Positions 48,332-60,179 of a stretch of DNA of 64,000 nt are shown piece by piece. Position numbers and translations under genes: made by a program. Source of the DNA: Datura wrightii (lineage: Eukaryota > Streptophyta > Magnoliopsida > Solanales > Solanaceae); assembly GCA_035772735.1 (NCBI GenBank), contig JASDFA010000027.1:152146001-152210000 (forward strand), in the 5' to 3' direction. The notes under the pieces are model-generated. The model saw nothing but the letters and a program-made list of their open reading frames with translations. It did no database searches and was not told where the DNA came from. Position 1 is the first letter of the stretch. Every line of letters begins with the position of its first letter.

Positions 48332-50482
48332 TGTAATACCTTGAAAGCCCTAAGATCAGACTCGAGAGTTGAATCGGAGAAAACAAAATTTTTTGCACCA
48401 AGTCACAAGACAAGTCATCTAGTGACCTGTTGGGTGCACCATGAGTCGTTAAGTTACTTATTGGGAGGAGGTTGGACTTAGTTGAGTTTTGGGATTTGAG
48501 GCGGACCACTGGTAAGACAACGAGTCATCTGGTGGTCTGTGGTCAGAGGTTGACTGAAGGATGAAGAGTTTGGACAGTGCATAAAACATCCAGCCACCAC
48601 GAGTCGTTGTGTCCTCATGGTCAGCAGTGGTGATGAAATTCCAGTGCAGGAAACGAGAAGCAGACCACGAGTATTGGTGAAAGGAACGAGTCGTCCAGTC
48701 CTTCGTTGAGACTGACAATGAGTATTTTCTTGTGAATTTATTAAGGCCTTTTCTGTAATTCCTAAGTTCCTAAGGCCTATACTACGTCATTTTAAGCTCT
48801 GATTAGTGTGTTTTAAGAGGGGAAAGTTCATTCTAAGCCTATTCTCTTCCATGCATGCAAGTCTAGAAGCTCCTAAGGGTGATCAAGCCTAGATTCATCA
48901 TGTTCTTTCTCAAAATCCATTGGGCTTTCAAAAGGGTTTGTGAAATCAGATTTTTGTAGGGTTATGGATGGGTGCATTCATCCACACCCATACCCAATCC
49001 CTCTATAATTCATGAAATTCTAATTGATGAATCTATGGGGTTTTAACCCAACATGTAAATTCTTTAAGTATCAATCATGGGTATGATCTAAGCATGTTTC
49101 TAATGTTAAATTATGATTAATGGGCACATTTTACAATGTTTCTAGTTTTAAATATTGTTTTTCAAGTCTTACAATCTGTAATGCCCATCCATGAAAGTTC
49201 ATGAAAGTTGACATCTATGATATATATATTGAAGTATGATGAAAGTATGATTCGAATTACCTATGCCCATGTTCATGTTTTTGAATGATTAAATCTATGT
49301 CAAGTATGTTAAGTATTGGGCAATCCCATATGATCATGTATGTTGCACGATTTATCTAAATTTCATATTATTAGCTTCCCACATGGATTTAGAGTCTAGA
49401 CTCCCACAATTTTCAGCTTGTGGTATGGTTTGATCCTAAGGTTCCTTATGTTATAATTTCAAATTTATGCATCTATGTTATGAGTCAGCATCGTTGTAAA
49501 ACAATTGAGAGCATATGCATGTTTTTGGGAGTAGTGTCTAGCACCGAGTAGGCTAAGGTTCAGTCAACTCTATGCCTCAGAACTACGGGTCAACATAGGT
49601 ATATTCAGATTATTTGGGACCTCCCTTGTGAGCTTTCCAGCCACAAGGGACCTTCAGCTTGATATCGACATCATGGTAGCGTCCCTAGCCCTTGCAAGGC
49701 TTTGGACATCTCTGTCACTTGAATGTAATAGTCGGGACCACGTAAGCTTTATCGTGGTAATTTCTATTATATGACGAGTCTCCCATTGTCCTTATGATTT
49801 TATTTATGCATGTTCATCAGTCATGAGATTATGTTCCAGCAGGTTTGACCAAATGTTCAATTTTACTTATGATTATCAGTTTTTAGATTTGGGTCATTCG
49901 ATTCAATTATGATATCTAGTTATATTCAGATCATGATTTCAGAAAACAACATGCCAGTCTTACTCTCTGAATCTTATCTTGATTATATTTTATGATATGC
50001 ATGATTTATGATTTTACTTACTCAGCTGTTTTACTTGCCTTACATACTCAGTACATTTCATGTACTGACCGTATACTCTATATGGTATCGTTTCATGATA
50101 CAGGCTCAGATATTCAGGCTCAGTTCTTCTAGTAGCCAAAATTTTAGTATTAGCATCTTCCAATATCAGTTTGTAAGTATTTTGATGGACCTTTATCTAT
50201 TGTATTGAGTATTATTAGTCTCAGACTATAGAGAGTTAGTGGGTGTTGTCCCATCATCTTGTCAATAGTAGAGGCTTTTCAGACGTAGCATGTGTTCAAT
50301 TTCGACCTTGTGTTATGTATTCAGATGTTATGATATTACCAAACTTCTGCTTTATTATACATTTTAGATTTCCACTTGATTATGTTGATTTTAGATATTA
50401 TCTTCATGCCATGTGTCTACTTGGTGCTTATCGGGGTTCTTTGTCCCGTGTCTCGATTCGGTCCTATGTTCGGGTCATGACA
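48332..50482 (+). repeat. Element E 3' LTR (2151 bp)
   Basis: It starts TGTAATACC and ends GGGTCATGACA, followed by the ATGGC duplication. It aligns with the 5' LTR 16432-18628, with scattered substitutions and indels indicating considerable age. The open frame 50243-50536 runs across the LTR end into gag of T and is not a gene. Confidence 0.9.
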
Positions 50483-50698
50483 ATGGCGATTTGCATCTTC
50501 ATTTGGCTGACCTCCGAAGAATCCTTTCATTTGTAGCAAGTGTAACATTGTTCTAGTCACATGGAACACTGCATTTTCTATCGTGGGTGGTAGGCCAATG
50601 GCACCTACTATGTCTGGAATCATGAGATCATCATCCTAATTGTCCATATTACCATCTATGGACCCTTCTTAAGATTGTTGGCCAATATCAGTCATCAT
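50483..50698 (-). pseudogene. Element T gag, N-terminal part
   Basis: The ATG complement at 50696-50698 (a second at 50693-50695) opens a frame that soon meets stops near 50670 and 50640. It then reads MIPDIVGAIGLPPTIENAVF and the stretch to the target-site duplication. It continues in register at 16431 with the motif typical of TAT/Athila gag before the LRLFPFS block. The small upstream stops argue that T was dead or decayed. Confidence 0.83.
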
Positions 50699-50794
50699 AT
50701 AAAGGTACCCAAAAACAATAACAATTGTAAAAACAAAACAAAATATGCTAAATTAATTTAACTCAACAATCAACTAAGGGATATCTAACACCAT

Positions 50795-50812
50795 TTCCCG
50801 GCAATGATGTCA
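50795..50812 (-). other. Primer binding site of element T (tRNA-Asp type, decayed)
   Basis: Reading minus, TGACATCATTGCCGGGAA corresponds to TGGCGCCGTTGCCGGGGA, a PBS-and-spacer block typical of Athila-like elements and complementary to tRNA-Asp in its first bases. All five differences are G-to-A or C-to-T. It lies four bases from the LTR at 50817. Confidence 0.72.
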
Positions 50813-50816
50813 TTTT

Positions 50817-52237
50817 TGATAACGTCTAAATTTACTTCTCGTAAAGAGAGAGTGTAAATGGTCGTTAGTAAAACAAATATACCCGATGACTGTCAGGGTC
50901 GAATCCTACAAGGAATAGTACTTAGATGGCACGAAAGTTTTCTATCAAGTCAAACTAAAAAGGATCATTATATTTAAAACAAACAAATAAAAATTTGGGG
51001 ATTCAAAAGATTGCAATTGAAATGCAAAAACGACTATTGATCAATCAACAAGATAACCAACTTAAATTAACAAAAGTGAGCAAGAGTTAGGGGTATGCTT
51101 TTGAATGGAGTGTCAATTGTATTGGAATTGACTAGGAAATCGAATTATTACTCAGTATAAATAAATAGCCTTATCAAGGTGGCACCCGATGTTTCTTAAG
51201 AGCTAGGGTGCCTTTTGCCTCGGGTTTTCTCAAACCCAAACGTCCCAAACAATATAATCATTAAGACTTGGGTCATATTTGAGCTATTTCTAGCCTCAAG
51301 TCTCTCATGGGTGAATGACTACGGGTTTTAGCTATCTCTAGCCTATCCCCACACCAACAACACCTAATTACCCGCCATTGGTTTCTCACCCATACTCAAT
51401 TTATCTTTTTCAAGAAAATATAGAGTAAGTAAACATCACCCACATTTGCAACTATGAGTAATTTAATTATAAAGAAAACAACATATTTATATTAAATAAG
51501 TAACTCTAAGATTAATCTAACAACACCAAATCCAATTTAACCCTAATTGATACACATGCCCCTAGCAAAGAGATTTAGCTACTCATTGATGAGAAATACA
51601 AAATTAAATCAATAATTAAAATCATGAAATTCATCATCAAGAGTTCAATTCAAGCTCACAATTGTCTTCAATGGAGATTTGTTACCTTGAAGAAGAAGAA
51701 GAAAAAGCTACTTAATATTCTCTCTCTCTCTAACTTTCTACTCTCTCTAGATCTGGAAGGAATGATATGGTAATTTCTAAACAATGTACATAAATAGGTC
51801 AAAGTGCTCCTAAAATCCCCTGCTAGATGATTTTGCCCTTCCTGCAGGCGGTATCACTTATTACTCACTGGTGTACTATTGGTGCCCATCCACGGAGCGT
51901 TGTTGCATCGCATGTGCTAGGGCAGTGACCCCGGGTCCAACCGGCAGTCCGCAGGTCCTGACCCGCAATGCCGGTGCACCATCCACTCTGGCTAGTAATC
52001 TCCTGCGTTTCGGTAGGCGTTTCTCCAGCTCCATCCGGTGGAGTGCTGGTCTCATTCGGTCAAGCTTCAATCCTTTTTTTTAGTTCCATGCTTTTACCAA
52101 AGTTTTTTCTTTCTCCCTTAAATTAAGTACTTGCAATAACTAAAGAGAAAGACCATAAAATCCTCTCATATGGCTTGAAAACTAAGCAAAAACTCATGTT
52201 TAAAAGCCAAATGAGTTGGTAAATTACCAACTCATCA
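50817..52237 (-). repeat. Element T 5' LTR (right copy, 1421 bp)
   Basis: It starts TGATAACGTC and ends ACTCATCA in plus orientation. It aligns end to end with 10675-12107. A TATAAATA in coding orientation (complement of 51484-51491) is shared with the other LTR. The open frames 51871-52083 and 51876-52070 are not supported as genes. Confidence 0.88.
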
Positions 52238-53560
52238 AGCAGTGACCTTTCCACTGCAGTGGACCCTCTATGGCAGTCAGGAAACCAATATAGAAAATTC
52301 GATGGTTACTTCCCTAGGTCATTATTGCGGAACACCGACTATAACCACGGTTTTGCTGTGGAGGGAATTCTACCGCTACAGTGGGCCCGTGAAACCAGTA
52401 GCTCCCTAAAATCAACCAAATTTCACTATCTCGCTGCACAACAATTCCTCTATCCTCAGTGTAGCCCCATTAGAGTGATCCAGGTTCATTTTCCCTCGTA
52501 ATGACATACATCGTTAAAAAATCTCAACATCCAAATTATTTGCTAACTTTACGCTACAACCAAGTTCATGAATTTTATTCACATCTCCTCTTTTCTTTTT
52601 TTCCTTTTCATTTTTCAAGAATGCCTCCACTTTGGCCATTCCTTTCACCTTTTCACCATTAATTCATAATTCAAATAACCCACACATGGAAGTAGTTGAA
52701 ATAAATTCATTCAACAACACGCATGAAATTTACTACAATCCACCATGAATTAACAAGAATTTTCAAAAACTCGAGATTCTTCACGTTCAAGAATTTAAGA
52801 ACTATGAACGTTCTCTATAATCAATGTTCTACCCACCAAATTCATGAAATTCAATTTATTATCCCCCCTTCATCCTCACAACTTGAAATCGCTACATTCA
52901 ACAAAAAATAAGCAACCCAACAAGGATAGCACATTATCATGGAATAATTTGTGGGATTAAAGCTAATGAAACCCATATTATGAAATTCAAGGTTTTCACC
53001 AAAAATGGTGATTTTGGGTCTTTAACTTGGGGTAGAAGGGTAAGGGGGCATACATTTTACACTAAATAACCATGATAGCAGAGAATTACTTACTTGAGTT
53101 GGAGAGATTAGCTTCACCAAGCTACTTGGAGGAGACAACAATGGTGGAACAGGGAGAGGGGAGTTGTCTTATTGAGGGGAGGAGAGAGTAATTTATTTGT
53201 TTTTTGCTTTTGACTTTTAGTGAGAGGGAATGAATGGGGATTCTAAATAAAGGTGTTGGGCATGGATTTTTGGTAATTTTAAGGTCCTTGGGTCAAATTT
53301 GACCCATTTCACCAAAAACATTTCGAACAGAATACCCCTAGAGAGGAGCACCAATCATCTTGTCACACATATAGAAAAAAAATTTCTTCATGGACTGGGT
53401 CTGGCGTGGCGCGGCACACATCGTACCATCCTGGAAAAAAAATTCTGTCTGAGGATAACACCTACTGCCTCACGCCAGCTATCTCACCCTAGACTTTACC
53501 TTTTTCAGCTTATTTTCCTCGCTCTTTTTGCCTCCAAAGACCTATTTATCTCTGCAAAAC
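52238..53560. other. Unresolved flank right of element T (probable LTR or untranslated region of U)
   Basis: No gene is supported. The first 250 bases carry repeated CCGCTACAGTGG-like blocks and a perfect 12-base palindrome CCACTGCAGTGG at 52251-52262. The left flank of T near 10660 ends with the related CCGCTACAACAG, consistent with one interrupted sequence. The rest is AT-rich with purine-rich stretches near 53130-53200. It lies directly downstream, in minus orientation, of the tail of U. Confidence 0.45.
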
Positions 53561-55285
53561 CAATAAACATGTTAGAAAGATGGGTGCCTCCCACCAAGTG
53601 TCGTTGTTATAGTCGTGGCGTGACATTCACCGGTTGCCTCCCGCGCAGCGCCTAATTTAATATAGCAGCACGACAAAAGTTACTCTCACTCCTTCATTCG
53701 AGTGAGATAGTTAGCATCCTAAAAACCTTCTAAATTCTCATGCAGCATATGCTGCTCAACTATCTACTTACACCCTTTAGGCTCTACCATTGGCTTTACT
53801 ATGAAATGCTCATAGTGAGGTGGCATCCTTGTCGTTATAAATACATCAAAAACTTCCTCCTAATCATCCATAGTCATCGACGTCTTGCCCGGCTTCATCT
53901 TTATAATTGCATAGACGGTTGCTAAGAATTCCCTTCTCAAAATGAGGAGAACTATTGCGTCTACTATGTAATCTAAGATTATAAAGTCCATCAGTAGAAT
54001 GAAAGGTCCAACCTTGATTAAGACATCCTCTATGATTCCGCCAGGATAAGCAAGAGATCGGTCAGCAAGCTACAAAGTCATCGCATAGTGATGAACCAAC
54101 TTCCCTTCTTCCAATAGCAACCAGAATAGTTAAGCTCCTAGGGTTTTTTAGCTTCATTGATATTTTCTTCTGCACCTGAGAACTGCACTCTTCTATGAGA
54201 GCCACAGTCTCAAACTCCATAAGCCTCCTCTTATTAGCCATAATATCCTTCAAATACTTGGCGTACTTTAGAACTTCCTATAAAAGCTCCACTAGAGGTA
54301 AGTTAACATGTGCTTGCTTCAACACATGAAGAAATTTCTGGTAAGCTGTGTCCTCTATCTGCTTGTTAAACATTTACGGAAATGGAGGGGGTGATCTGGC
54401 TTTTACCAAATTTGGCTTTGAGTTGCTTGAATCACCAAGCTCCTTTCGGGATGTCACAACCTCCTCCTCATTAACTTTCTTATCTCTGGGGATCACCTCT
54501 AAGCTCTTTACCACTGTGCACAGAAATTGCACTACATTTTCCTTGGAGTTCTTCTCGGTGTTACTCAGAAATGCCCCTTGTGGTCTATTAGTCTACTGAA
54601 GGCCCAATTTCCCCATTTTTCTTTACAGCTCATGGATGGACTTCTGCATCTCAATAACCACCTGAGTTTGCTAAACCATCCATTGCTTCATTGTTTATTT
54701 CACTTAACTGCTCAACTGTTGCCCTTAAGGCCTTGGATAATTGTTTTTGGGCCTTTGGAAATTCTAATTCCCTCCCCATGAGGGATTGGCTGCATTCTTG
54801 TACCTGGTTATATCTATTACCTACAAAACCTCCACTATGACCTTGTTGTCCAATATACAGACTCTAGGTTTAGCTGACAACCTAAATCAGCATGGCCTTC
54901 TCCACACACCTAACATGATGGCGGTGGTGTTTGGACCTGGTGGACTTACTAAACCTAACTTCCTGTTGGTGTGCTTACGAGCTTGCTGATGACATTCACC
55001 AACTGACTGATATCTGCTCGATTACTGCTACACCATCTACCTCAAGCTTTCCTAGAACCTTGGCTACTGTAAATCCTCTACTCGAGTCCTGATATTCTTG
55101 ACTCCCCATTGACATAAGATTCAAAAGATCTTCTATTTTATCATAGCTCTTGGAAAAAATTTATCCCTGTGCGGTAGCGTCAAGCAAGATTTTGACTCCG
55201 GTTTTAGCCCCTGTATAAAATTGTGCCTGATAATCTCCTTCAGCTACATGTGGTGTCGGCAGTCTCTCATATAGCCCTCACGATC
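53561..55285 (-). pseudogene. Element U: gag end and protease of a second TAT/Athila-like element
   Basis: Reading minus from 55285, gag-like sequence with KTGVKILLDATAQG and KSYDKIEDLLN lies at 55230-55120. A KFLHVLKQAHVNLPLVELL block is near 54330. The frame 54253-54062 reads MKDIMANKRRLMEFETVAL, EECSSQVQKK, KLKNP and SLCD. The next recognisable block is LADRSLAYPGGIIEDVL at about 54065-54020, so the catalytic DLGAS..NLMPL core that should lie between them is deleted. REFLATVYAII follows near 53930. After the end of protease come two GGGAGGCAACC/GGGAGGCACCC motifs at 53590-53650, the 3' tail signature. No RT follows. Confidence 0.8.
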
Positions 55286-57170
55286 TAGGATGGGTGTTGT
55301 GTTAATTCAAGAAGTACAGGTCATTTTTTATGCTTCAAAATAGCTGAAGGTGTATGAGAAGAACTACCCGCACATGACCTACAGTTCCTAGAGGTAGTAT
55401 TCACCCTAAAAATCTAGAGACATTACTTGTATGGGGCCCGTTGTGAGGTGTTTACAGATCACGCAGTGTGCAGTATATGTTCTCCCAGAAAGATCTTAAT
55501 CTGAGGCAGTGGAGATGGATGGAACTACTTAAGGACTATGAAATTACAATTCTGTATCACCCAGGGAAAGCCAATATGGTGGCAGATGCCTTGAGCTAAA
55601 AAGTAGCTAGCATAGGCAGTTTGTCTTTCTTGGAAGCTAACTAGATCCCGATTTCCAAGGAAGTTCAGACACTAGCAAACATCTTGGTGAGACTTACATT
55701 GGTAGAGACAAATAGGATATTAGCTAGTGTGGAGGCCAAGTCATCCCTGCTAAAGGAGGTGAAATCCAACCAGTTTGAGGATGCAAGGTTGAGTAAGATT
55801 CGGGACTAGTTCTTACGAGGGGAAGCAAAGGAGGCGATAATAGATGATGAAGGAACTTTGAGGATAAGGGGGCATGTATGTGTTCCCCAAGTTGGAGAAT
55901 TGATCAAAACTATCATCAGAAGCTCATAACTGGAGGTACTCCATCCACCCTTAGGTTACTAAAATTTATCATGATCTGAAATGGAATTATTGGTAGGGCA
56001 GAACGTAGAGGGACATTTTCGATCGTGTCGCCTAGTTCCTAAACTATCATCAAGTGAAATATAAGCATTATAAGCCTAGGGGAGTACTCCAGAGGATGCC
56101 CATCCCAGAGTGGAAGTGAGAGAGGATAGTGATGGACTTCGTAGTTGGCCTTCCAAAGACGTTGAGATAGTTTGACTAAATTAGGTTCATTATGGAAAGA
56201 CTGACTAAATATACCTACTTATTACCTATTCAAGTGACTTACAATGCTAATAGACTGGCCAAACTATATGTGAAAGAGGTGATTCCGTTGCATGGGGTCC
56301 CAGTTTTGATTGTCTCAGCTAGGTGTACATAGTTCACCTACCACTTTTAGAGGACCTTGCAAGCTAATCAAGGTACCAGGTTGGACTTGGGCACAACTTT
56401 CTACCCATGGACAAATAGGTAGTCGGAGAGGAAAATCCAGGCATTAGAAGACATGTTTTAGGCCTATGTGACTGATTTTGGTGGCCATTGGGATAAGTTT
56501 TTACCTCTGGAAGAATTTTCTTACATTAACAACAACCACTCGAGCATTGGCATGGTGCGACTCAAAGCTCTATATGAGAGGAAAGGCAGGTCTTTGATTG
56601 TTGGTTCAATGCATACGAGGTGATACCTTTGGGTCCTAATTTGCTTAATGAGTCCTTGGAGAAGGTCAAGGTGATTTAGGAGTGACTAGTAGCTGCTCAA
56701 AGTAGGCAGAAACAATGTGCAGACAAAAAGATGAAGGATATAAAGCTCATGGTGGGAGAGAAAGTGTTTCTCAACGTTTCCCCCATTAAGGGAGTGATGT
56801 GGTTTGGAAAGCGAGGCAAGCTTAGCCCGAGATACATTTGGTTGTTCGAGGCTCTTCAAGTTATGGGGGAGGTAGCTTATGAGCTAGCTTTGCCTCCAGT
56901 ACTCTTAGGAGTACAATCCGACATTTCATGTCATCATGTTGAAGGAAAGCCATGGGGATGGGTCTTACATAATCTGGTGGAATTCAGTGCTGCTTGATGT
57001 GAACCTATCTTGTGAAGAGGAGCCGGTGGCTATATTAGATAGGGAGGTCCGCAAGTTGAGGTCAAAAGAGATAGCAATGGTAAAGGTCCAGCGGAAGACT
57101 CGTCCAATATAGGATGCCACTTGGTAGACCGAGGCCAATATACGGGACAAATACCTCCAATAATTTATAG
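55286..57170 (+). pseudogene. Element W: 5'-truncated chromovirus, RNase H to chromodomain-like tail
   Basis: It begins abruptly within RNase H (GCVLIQE) and runs plus. RNase H features are the LYGARCEVFTDHA region near 55440 and YHPGKANMVADALS near 55560. The spacer holds KSNQFEDARLSKIRD near 55770 and RIRGHVCVPQVGE near 55870. The integrase core begins near 56130 (VMDFVVGLPKTL). The usual VDRL is MERL and the usual SDRG is SARC, so two of the three DDE acids are lost; SERKIQALEDMF keeps the glutamate. The frame 56731-56997 covers the SH3-like part (VFLNVSPIKGVMWFGKRGKLSPRY). A chromodomain-like stretch ends near 57165. There is no gag, protease or RT. Confidence 0.83.
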
Positions 57171-57239
57171 AATCTGGTACGTCTCTTTTCTCACTTTTGT
57201 ATGTTGTTTGGGGATGAAGAGTACTTTAATTAGTATCTA

Positions 57240-57354
57240 ATATAATGACCCGTCCATCGTTGCGGGGGAAAATAACTCCGGAGCACCCTTTTGGCCTAGT
57301 TTGTTGGTGAAATGTGTTGGGTGAGTGTTAGTTAAATTTTTACATTGAGGAATG
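57240..57354 (+). repeat. Start of the 3' LTR of element W
   Basis: TATAATGACCCGTCC resembles the start of gypsy LTRs of the TGTAATGACCCG type. It begins about 75 bases after the end of the coding sequence. It runs only about 115 bases before element J begins. No clear polypurine tract is seen before it, so the start is approximate. Confidence 0.5.
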
Positions 57355-60092
57355 TGTCACACACCAAAACTAGGGTAGGGCGCAACTAGCCTCAATTCAT
57401 GATTGATCAAGAAGACAGCCATATAGCATCAATAATTATAACACTAAGACTGACTAAGCCACTTGTCACAACCGACAAAGATAAATACTAGTCCCATAAG
57501 GTCTTGGAAATAATGAATAAGTAAATTGGAATGTCGAAAAGGCTACAATAAAGCTAGAAAGAGCAATGGAAAGCTGACACGACTAAACTACTAAAACAAA
57601 CTATACAAACTAGTCCACATCAACCTCTAAAGAGTATTAAACAGAAATGCATGGGACAGAGGTCCCGCCATACCCATGTTATACACAAAACTCAAAAAAT
57701 AATCAAAACTAGGACATGGCACCTAGAAGAGAGGAGCATACCACTATTCTACTAAAATCTGGCTCCTACTACGTCTTACTATCTAAACCTAGGCCTGTGC
57801 CTGCACCATGATTATAGGAGGGGTCTCTAAACAAAGGGATGTTGGTACGAATGAAATGTACTGGTATTTAAGGCTGAAAACTATAAATATATGAGATAAC
57901 AATGATAACTAAGCAAGAAATAAGGAATAGTAACATCCCAAAAATTCTGAAATCCGAAACCTGACAATAACTCAATACTAAAGTGTAAGGGCAACCAAGT
58001 AATGCACTATAAAAACTGTAATTGAAATGTCGGTGATCGGCCAACCATAAAATACATATAAGATTCGTCCAACTAGTGTACTGCATTGGGGTAAAATAAA
58101 AATGCCTCCATCCAGTGTATCACACCGGGGTAAAATAAAATGCCTCCAGCTGGTGTATCATACTGGGGTAAAATAAAAATACCTCCATCCGATGTACCGC
58201 ATTGAGTTAAAATCAATAAATATTAATCGTAGTCATAAATGGAGCCGATAGGGTTTATACTGAGTCTATTTAACACGTATAGAATAGGAATAACGTATAC
58301 TTATTTTATGGACTGTATAGGCATCCTTCATAATGTGTGACTGTAGTGAGCATATATAACATGTAAATCTACAAAATAGCACTTAAATGCATGTATTCAA
58401 GACTCGTATAAATCACAAGGAACCACAAATGACCTATGAGTTTCAACAAGATTAAAAGATCGTGTTCAAAGTTAAATTAGAGCTCGGAGACTTGCTAGTT
58501 TATCATTCAGCATAAGGGAAAGGATTATGAATCCTTCCCTTCACCTATTATATTACATAACATACACATAAGGTAAAGGACAATCATTCCAAGACAATTC
58601 TAGTTCAATAATTTAAATTACCCTTAATTGAGTGCAACTTCGATCCCTAGCGTAGATTTGTTTAGCTATCATGGTTTAGTTCTTCTTACTAGATTTCCCT
58701 AGCAACCAGCATGCCAAACACATTTAACATCACATATGTAACATAATATAAAGGAATAGATCACAGTTCCCATGTTGAGGTGTCTCCGGACTCAATCTAT
58801 AGCTACGACAATCATAGTACAATAACAAATGTAAATAAGACTTTTTTGCTTAAAATTTACTTATTCCAATCCACTCCTACTGAATCAAACTTAATGCCAA
58901 GCATTTATAACTCTTTGAAAAGAATCATACATGTCCTGACGTGAGTTCAAAATGTTAAATTATAGGTACTTTCAACAGTACAAAGTCATGCTTGAAAAAC
59001 AAGGGGAATAGCGCCTTTACATACCTTTTTTTTTCAATGAACTTTTCCTACTTCAATGACCAGTCCTTAACCTTCCCAATCCCCTGAATTTATAGGAAAG
59101 TATCAACTGTAATTTGTAACACAAAATTCATCCAAAATAATTCACCAAGAAGCAGGCACAACAGTCACAACAACACACAACAACATAAATAATATTTAGT
59201 CATTATCTCTACTTTCTTCGATTAACTTTTGAGGGAGGAAAAAGATAGAATTTTGCCTCACTTCTGCTGTACTTCTTCCCCTAATAGTATATTATATTTA
59301 CAGACAAATAAAATGCCAATAAGCCTAAGAAACAGGGGCAAAAGCTCAGCTCAAAACAGTCCAATCGGCAACTCACTTAGCTGCAAAATTTCAGCCCTTT
59401 CTCTTTCAATATAAGAGGTTTAAAGGGGGAAAAACCCTTACTATTCATGTTTCTTTCAATCCCTATTCAAATATGGGTATATATGCAGTCCAAACAGCTT
59501 TTGAAACACAGAAAATCACCTTCAAAACCTTGCCAAAATGAGATCCAAAATAGCCCCAGGCTCATTTTCACTTTTGGAAACTATCCTTCTTCTTGTATTG
59601 TGTTTAGTTGAGTTGTGCTTGAGGTTTCATCTTCAATTTTTCCTTGTTCCAACTACTGGAAATGAGAGAGCATTAAGTCCCTAAGAAATATGGTCAATCT
59701 TAGAATCACCCTGATATAAATTGGAAGCAAATAATTCATTTAAATAAGGGGTGGGTCTGTGAAATAGTTTAAGTCGGTGGGGCCATGTCACTGCTCAATA
59801 GTTCCCCTGTAAAATACCTATAACTTTTTACTTTGAATTTCTATTGACAAGAGGTTTAATTTTTTGAAAATTAGACTAAAAAATCTTTAGTTTGATAGGT
59901 CGTGTGGCTTCTAGATCATTATATATCAGGAGATATGGTCATTTAAAATTGACCCTTATAAACTTCACATACTCTTTTCTTTTCCCTTCGTACACAATTA
60001 CCTCCTCACCTACGATCGATATACAACCCATACTTCTCTTAACATAGCATAAACATCAAATAATCACCAAAAACATTTTTTGGGGTGTAACA
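57355..60092 (-). repeat. Element J 3' LTR (2738 bp)
   Basis: It starts TGTCACACACC and ends TTTGGGGTGTAACA, followed by a polypurine tract. It is a different family from the others, and no second copy is in the window. Its first half has a tandem repeat (58076-58214). Small open frames inside have no domain. Confidence 0.82.
58076..58214. repeat. Tandem repeat of ~39 bp, about 3.6 copies, in the J LTR
   Basis: Units start at 58076, 58115, 58153 and 58192 and are 39, 38, 39 and 23 (partial) bases long. Each holds a GTGTA block, a GGGGTAAAATAAAA block and a TGCCTCCA block. Repeats like this often lie in the U3 of plant LTRs. Confidence 0.85.
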
Positions 60093-60116
60093 TTCTCTCC
60101 CCCCCCCCCCCCAGAA
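60093..60116 (-). other. Polypurine tract of element J with a 14-base C run
   Basis: Reading minus, a TTCTGG-like start is followed by a run of 14 G (complement of C at 60099-60112), then GAGAGAA before the LTR start TGTTACACC. The run is longer than in the other elements here (five G) and has probably expanded by slippage. Confidence 0.75.
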
Positions 60117-60179
60117 CATTCATCCCCAAATGGAAATTAATTTCGCTTGACATGCTTCAAAATACACAATAACATAGAT

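Larger units (their letters stand above)
16432..50482 (+). mobile_element. Element E: chromovirus inserted in the gag of T, itself split by F
   Basis: The 5' LTR is 16432-18628 and the 3' LTR 48332-50482, with ATGGC duplications outside. The internal region is PBS, gag, protease, RT and RNase H up to 22037, then element F, then integrase and chromodomain from 46663 to 48087 and a polypurine tract. Without nested elements E is about 9.4 kb. All genes are broken. Orientation is plus, opposite to T. Confidence 0.92.
10675..52237 (-). mobile_element. Element T: TAT/Athila-like gag-protease retrotransposon, split by a 34 kb nested insertion
   Basis: Two LTRs of 1433 and 1421 bp, one at each end, match each other along their length and read TGAT/TGGT..ATCA. 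Reading minus from the right are a PBS (50795-50812), gag start (50698), the insertion E, the rest of gag, protease and a stop at 14292, then a 2.2 kb non-coding tail to the left LTR. Five-base flanks are AACAG at 10670-10674 and AGCAG at 52238-52242, a likely target-site duplication with one transition. No RT, RNase H or integrase of its own is seen. Without the insertion T would be about 7.5 kb. Confidence 0.88.

Noticed and set aside
50243..50536. Plus-strand open frame of 97 codons
   Set aside because: It runs from the E LTR across the ATGGC duplication into antisense gag of T.
52251..52262. Perfect palindrome CCACTGCAGTGG as a possible regulatory site
   Set aside because: It lies in a stretch of similar GCTGCAG/GCTACAG blocks and is of a length expected by chance in such a context. 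I see no further support.
53299..53655. Plus-strand open frame of 118 codons
   Set aside because: It overlaps the GCCTCCC tail signature of U and is stop-free by chance. No domain is recognisable.
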